The notes beneath the pieces were generated by a model. It was not told the origin of the DNA. It saw nothing but the letters and a program-made list of their open reading frames with translations, and did not search any database. Source: CAZQDP01 sp964592375 (lineage in GTDB: Bacteria > Bacillota > Clostridia > RUG12999). Taken from it: a DNA stretch of 45,689 bases. Position numbers and translations under genes: made by a program. This document shows, in pieces, positions 42,467 to 45,689 of this stretch. Numbering within the stretch: the first letter of the stretch is position 1; each line of letters opens with the position of its first letter. The DNA lies in assembly GCA_964592375.1 (NCBI GenBank), contig CAZQDP010000008.1, positions 1 to 45,689 of the forward strand. Direction: 5' to 3'.

Positions 42467-43162
42467 TTGAAAAGAGGAAAGCAGTATCAAGAGAGCACAA
42501 AGCTTTTGGAAAAATCCAAATTATATGAGTCCAAAGAAGCCTTAGATCTGGCAGTGAAGATGGCAAAAGCCAAATTCGACGAAACTGTGGAACTGCATAT
42601 TAAGCTTGGCGTAGACTCCCGTCATGCGGACCAACAGGTTCGTGGTGCGGTTGTATTACCTCACGGCACAGGAAAAACAGTGAGAGTGCTTGTTTTTGCA
42701 AAGGGCGACAAAGCAAAGGAAGCCGAGGAAGCCGGTGCTGATTTTGTGGGAGCAGAGGAATTGATACCCAAAATTCAGAATGAAAACTGGTTTGAATATG
42801 ATATTATTGTTGCAACCCCTGATATGATGGGCGTTGTAGGTCGCTTGGGTAAACTGCTCGGTCCAAAAGGCCTTATGCCAAATCCCAAGGCCGGTACAGT
42901 TACCATGGATGTTACCAGGGCAATTGCAGAAATCAAGGCAGGTAAAATTGAATACAGACTAGATAAAACAAACATTATCCATTGCCCCATTGGGAAGGTT
43001 TCCTTTGGCGCAGAAAAGCTGTATGAAAACTTCCATGCACTGATGGATGCGATTGTGAAAGCGAAGCCGGCAGCTGCAAAGGGTCAGTACCTCAGAAGTG
43101 TTGCGGTTGCAAGCACAATGGGCCCTGGCGTAAAGATTAATCCTGCAAAAGCAGTAGACTAA
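42467..43162 (+). CDS. rplA: Ribosomal protein uL1
   Basis: 231 residues, full length, starting with TTG at 42467, eight bases after AAGGAGG. The family signature GKLLGPKGLMPNPKAGTVT is present. L1 binds the 23S stalk and, in other bacteria, represses its own operon by binding the mRNA. The rare TTG start would keep its translation modest. Confidence 0.97.
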   Translation: MKRGKQYQESTKLLEKSKLYESKEALDLAVKMAKAKFDETVELHIKLGVDSRHADQQVRGAVVLPHGTGKTVRVLVFAKGDKAKEAEEAGADFVGAEELIPKIQNENWFEYDIIVATPDMMGVVGRLGKLLGPKGLMPNPKAGTVTMDVTRAIAEIKAGKIEYRLDKTNIIHCPIGKVSFGAEKLYENFHALMDAIVKAKPAAAKGQYLRSVAVASTMGPGVKINPAKAVD

Positions 43163-43183
43163 TCCCATTTCGCCAAAAAAGAA

Positions 43184-43212
43184 TTGACAATAAAAAAAAT
43201 ACATGTTATAAT
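43184..43212 (+). promoter_or_regulatory. Consensus promoter of the L10 leader-rplJL unit
   Basis: TTGACA at 43184-43189 and TATAAT at 43207-43212 have a 17-bp spacer. The start is near 43219, at the beginning of the L10 leader. Confidence 0.88.
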
Positions 43213-43218
43213 ATAGCA

Positions 43219-43335
43219 TATTGTATTTATCCGTAGACAGCTGGCAGCCATTGCGTAAGTCCCGCCGAGGAGAACCATAGTACATTTTTGTGTATTGAAA
43301 GCGTTCTTTGTCTTCGGGTAAAGAACGCTTTTTTA
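43219..43335 (+). ncRNA. L10 leader with terminator/attenuator
   Basis: The stretch around 43229-43275 (TATCCGTAGACAGC... and ...CCCGCCGAGGAGAACC) matches the conserved core of the Firmicute L10 leader, which binds the L10(L12)4 complex. It is followed by a strong hairpin AAAGCGTTCTTT (43298-43309)/AAAGAACGCTTT (43320-43331) and TTTT. Excess L10-L12 should favour this terminator and shut off rplJL. Confidence 0.85.
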
Positions 43336-43374
43336 TATTTGTAATTTGTAATTTGTACAGGAGGTGAAAAAAGA

Positions 43375-43914
43375 ATGCCAAGTGCAAAGGTTTTGGGTGA
43401 AAAGCAAAAAATTGTAGCAGATCTTGCTGTCCGCCTTCAAAATGCTACCGCTGGTGTACTTGTGGAATACAAGGGTATCAACGTGGAAAAAGATACGCAA
43501 CTGCGCAATAGTTTTAGAGAAGCCGGCATTCGGTATGATGTTATTAAAAACACATTACTGAAGCTTGCAGCGAAACAAGCCGGAATTGAAGGCTTGGATG
43601 CTGTACTGGAAGGCACCACATCACTGGCAACATCCGATACGGATGTTGTAGCACCGGCCAAGGTGCTCAGTGAATTTTTAAAGAAGAATGACAAGCTGGA
43701 GATGAAGGTAAAAGCCGGATTTATCGATGGCAAGTTTATTCAAGCGGCCGATGTAAAAAATCTTGCAGATCTTCCTTCCAAAGAAGTGTTGGTTGCACAG
43801 GTTTTGGGTGGCCTGAACTCACCTATTTATGGTTTGGCAAATGTTTTGGTTGGCAATATCAGAGGTCTGGCAGTGGCGCTTAATGCCATTGTTGAAAAGA
43901 AGCAGGCTTCATAA
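43375..43914 (+). CDS. rplJ: Ribosomal protein uL10
   Basis: 179 residues. L10 is the base of the L7/L12 stalk. The N-terminal domain contains AGVLVEYKGINVEKDTQLR and the typical helix RYDVIKNTLLKLA; the C-terminal helix that carries L12 dimers ends in LAVALNAIVEKK. AGGAGGTG precedes the ATG. It is preceded by its own leader and promoter. Confidence 0.97.
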   Translation: MPSAKVLGEKQKIVADLAVRLQNATAGVLVEYKGINVEKDTQLRNSFREAGIRYDVIKNTLLKLAAKQAGIEGLDAVLEGTTSLATSDTDVVAPAKVLSEFLKKNDKLEMKVKAGFIDGKFIQAADVKNLADLPSKEVLVAQVLGGLNSPIYGLANVLVGNIRGLAVALNAIVEKKQAS

Positions 43915-43959
43915 GAGAGTAAAAAATAAAATGAAGAAATATGATGGAGGTACATTCAA

Positions 43960-44337
43960 ATGAGTGAAAAAGTAACACAGTTAATGGAAGAAATTAAAGG
44001 CATGACAGTACTTGAACTGTCAGAACTCGTAAAAGCATTAGAGGAAGAATTCGGCGTATCTGCCGCTGCTCCTGTGATGGCTGTAGCTGCAGGTGCTCCT
44101 GCTGCCGCTGCTGTTGTTGAAGAGCAGACTGAGTTCACCGTTATCCTTGCTGATGCAGGTGCAAACAAGCTGAACGTTGTAAAGGCTGTAAAAGAGCTGA
44201 CAGGTCTTGGTCTGAAGGAAGCAAAGGACCTGGTTGACGGCGCTCCAAAGTCGGTAAAGGAAGACGTTAGCAAAGACGAAGCAGAATCCATTAAGGCTAA
44301 ATTAGAAGAAGCAGGCGCAAAAGTAGAAATCAAGTAA
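43960..44337 (+). CDS. rplL: Ribosomal protein bL12 (L7/L12)
   Basis: 125 residues: N-terminal dimerisation helices, Ala-rich hinge (about 38-55) and the C-terminal factor-binding domain with NVVKAVKELTGLGLKEAKDLVD. ATGGAGG precedes the ATG. In most Firmicutes rpoB comes next; here a terminator and a sugar-kinase gene follow. Confidence 0.97.
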   Translation: MSEKVTQLMEEIKGMTVLELSELVKALEEEFGVSAAAPVMAVAAGAPAAAAVVEEQTEFTVILADAGANKLNVVKAVKELTGLGLKEAKDLVDGAPKSVKEDVSKDEAESIKAKLEEAGAKVEIK

Positions 44338-44357
44338 GAGTGTTTTCCATATGCAAA

Positions 44358-44377
44358 GCACCCCTTGAGGGTGTTTT
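44358..44377 (+). terminator. Weak terminator after rplL
   Basis: CACCC (44359-44363) pairs with GGGTG (44369-44373) around a five-base loop, followed by TTTT. It is short, so some read-through is possible. Confidence 0.6.
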
Positions 44378-44422
44378 GTGCTATTTGGATATAAACGGAT
44401 AAAAACCATATGCGCTTTTTGT

Positions 44423-44471
44423 GAGAAAAAAGTACTTTTCTCTTGCAAAATTCCATGGTTTTTGATATGAT
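44423..44471 (+). promoter_or_regulatory. Promoter and possible operator of the rhamnulokinase gene
   Basis: TTGCAA at 44443-44448 and TATGAT at 44466-44471 have a 17-bp spacer. A 20-bp dyad (GAGAAAAA/CTTTTCTC, 44423-44442) abuts the -35 box, a natural position for a sugar-responsive regulator. Confidence 0.55.
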
Positions 44472-44493
44472 TGACAAAAAGGTGGTGTTGACG

Positions 44494-45689
44494 ATGAGTA
44501 AAATAACAAAGGTATTGGCTTTTGACTTTGGGGCATCTAGCGGTCGTGCAATGCTGTGCACATTTGATGGCGAAAGGCTGCAATTAGATGAGATGCACCG
44601 GTTTTCAAACGACCCTGTGATGATTGGGAAATCTCTTCACTGGGATATTTTGCGTTTATTTTTTGAAATCAAGCAAGGGATATTAAAATGTATCAATGCT
44701 GGGCATACGGATATTGCGGCCATAGGAATTGATACTTGGGGCGTTGACTATGGTTTGTTAGACAAAGAAGGCAAGCTCATTCAAAATCCGTATCATTATC
44801 GTGATGTTCGCACCAATGGAATGATGGAGCTTTGTGAACAGATGGTAGGCACCGAATACATATTTAATACCACGGGAATTCAGTTTAATTTTTTCAATAC
44901 CTTATTTCAAATGCTCTCCTCGGTAAAGTCTGAGGAATCGGTGCTGAGTATTGCGAAAAATCTGCTATTTACACCCGATTTGCTTAATTATTTTCTTACC
45001 GGATCGATGAAAAGTGAATACACCATTGCCTCCACATCTCAGCTTTTGGATGCATCCTCTTCGTCGTGGGCATATGAGATGATGAGCAAACTTGGGATTA
45101 ATCAATCGTTGTTTGGTGAGATTGTGCAACCGGGTACTATTATTGGCACCATCACTTCGGATCTGCAAGAGGAACTTGGCTGTGGCCCTATTCCGGTTGT
45201 TGCCGTGGGTTCTCACGATACAGCTTCCGCAGTTGCCAGCGTTCCTGTAACAGAGAAAAAGGACTTTATTTATATCAGCAGTGGCACATGGTCTTTGATG
45301 GGGATCGAGGCGGATGCGCCCATTATCAATAAGAAAACATATAACTATAATTTTACCAACGAAGGTGGCGTAGGGGGTAAAATTCGATTTTTGAAGAACA
45401 TTATGGGCCTTTGGATTACGCAGGAAAGCCGCCGTCAGTGGCAACGGGAGGGCAAAAGCTTTAGCTTTGATAATCTTGAAAATGCGGCATGGGCAGCGGA
45501 GGCGTTTGTCAGCCTGATCGATCCCGATAGCGCCTCCTTTGCACCGCCGGGGAATATGCCTCGTAGAATTCGAAAGTTCTGCGAAGAGAGCGGACAGCGA
45601 GTGCCACTCAGTGAAGGCGAAGTGATACGATGTATCGCACAGAGTATTGCATTTAAATGCAGAATGACGGTGGATGCACTCAAAGATGT
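44494..45689 (+). CDS. rhaB: Rhamnulokinase-like FGGY carbohydrate kinase (partial)
   Basis: About 398 codons, running off the window without a stop. FGGY kinases phosphorylate sugars with ATP. Rhamnulokinase-type signatures are FDFGASSGRAM (residues 9-19), AIGIDTWGVDYGLLD (about 76-90), GSHDTASAV (about 240) and the second ATP-site motif YISSGTWSLMG (about 260). It would make L-rhamnulose-1-phosphate; L-fuculokinase is the main alternative, which would match the fucosidase locus upstream. AAAGGTGG lies about eight bases before the ATG. It has its own promoter and possible operator. Confidence 0.88.
   Translation, partial: MSKITKVLAFDFGASSGRAMLCTFDGERLQLDEMHRFSNDPVMIGKSLHWDILRLFFEIKQGILKCINAGHTDIAAIGIDTWGVDYGLLDKEGKLIQNPYHYRDVRTNGMMELCEQMVGTEYIFNTTGIQFNFFNTLFQMLSSVKSEESVLSIAKNLLFTPDLLNYFLTGSMKSEYTIASTSQLLDASSSSWAYEMMSKLGINQSLFGEIVQPGTIIGTITSDLQEELGCGPIPVVAVGSHDTASAVASVPVTEKKDFIYISSGTWSLMGIEADAPIINKKTYNYNFTNEGGVGGKIRFLKNIMGLWITQESRRQWQREGKSFSFDNLENAAWAAEAFVSLIDPDSASFAPPGNMPRRIRKFCEESGQRVPLSEGEVIRCIAQSIAFKCRMTVDALKD

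Noticed and set aside
43956..44561. 201-codon minus-strand frame opposite rplL
   Set aside because: The Ala/Ser-rich stretch is the mirror of the L7/L12 hinge; rplL is certain.
44965..45444. 159-codon minus-strand frame opposite the rhamnulokinase gene
   Set aside because: Shadow of the FGGY kinase, whose motifs run through the same bases.
1..45689. CRISPR arrays, transposases, integrases, attachment sites or prophage genes
   Set aside because: I looked for regularly spaced repeats, DDE or recombinase motifs and terminal inverted repeats and saw none. The 118-bp duplication is explained by paralogous gene ends.

Overview
The window is chromosomal DNA from a Clostridia-type Firmicute. The signs are an AT-leaning composition, strong AGGAGG-type ribosome binding sites, many sigma-A promoters with a 17-bp spacer, an AgrBD peptide cassette, an L10-leader-controlled rplJL unit, and secreted proteins with the copper-amine-oxidase-like stalk domain common in polysaccharide-degrading Clostridia and Paenibacilli. 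I cannot name the species.

Layout. (1) 1-440: 3' end of a 5S rRNA, then tRNA-Met, tRNA-Glu and tRNA-Val and a terminator. (2) 636-5816: a minus-strand membrane protein, a secreted LamG/stalk/esterase, a decayed gene, an XRE regulator fused to a desulfoferrodoxin-like half, and a small protein behind a hairpin that can hide its ribosome binding site. (3) 6035-8592: an alpha/beta hydrolase without a C-terminal His, then a compact peptide-signalling cassette: AgrC-like membrane stub, agrB and a 42-residue agrD. (4) 8634-10404: a membrane GGDEF/HD-GYP protein. (5) 10488-21443: an AraC regulator, a relic of a sugar-binding lipoprotein, and two very large paralogous secreted glycosidase-like proteins. 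A 118-bp copy of the 3' end of the first is stranded behind the second. (6) 21492-32795: mostly housekeeping genes: YraN, M19 dipeptidase, aminotransferase, purB, a lipoprotein, rlmH, a GT28-type lipid glycosyltransferase, a TrpR-like/methyltransferase fusion, an RpiR regulator and a BaiN-like flavoprotein. (7) 32860-40503: a carbohydrate locus with an AraC regulator, a GH29 fucosidase, a UroD/MtaA-like protein and a giant secreted beta-helix protein. (8) 40745-44377: rpmG-secE-nusG-rplK-rplA and leader-rplJ-rplL. (9) 44443 to the end: a partial rhamnulokinase gene where rpoB would normally stand.

Reading it together. Regions 2, 5 and 7 encode extracellular enzymes built from shared modules (LamG-like jelly rolls, stalk domain, Ig-like repeats) around different catalytic cores (esterase, TIM barrel, beta-helix). 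With the fucosidase and rhamnulokinase they suggest growth on deoxysugar-rich plant or host glycans. The AgrBD cassette is the most self-contained signalling system in the window. Its predicted five-residue thiolactone, Cys-Ser-Trp-Gly-Gly, is unusually small-sided, and no kinase or response regulator is adjacent.

All family calls come from recognising motifs by eye. No database search was run.
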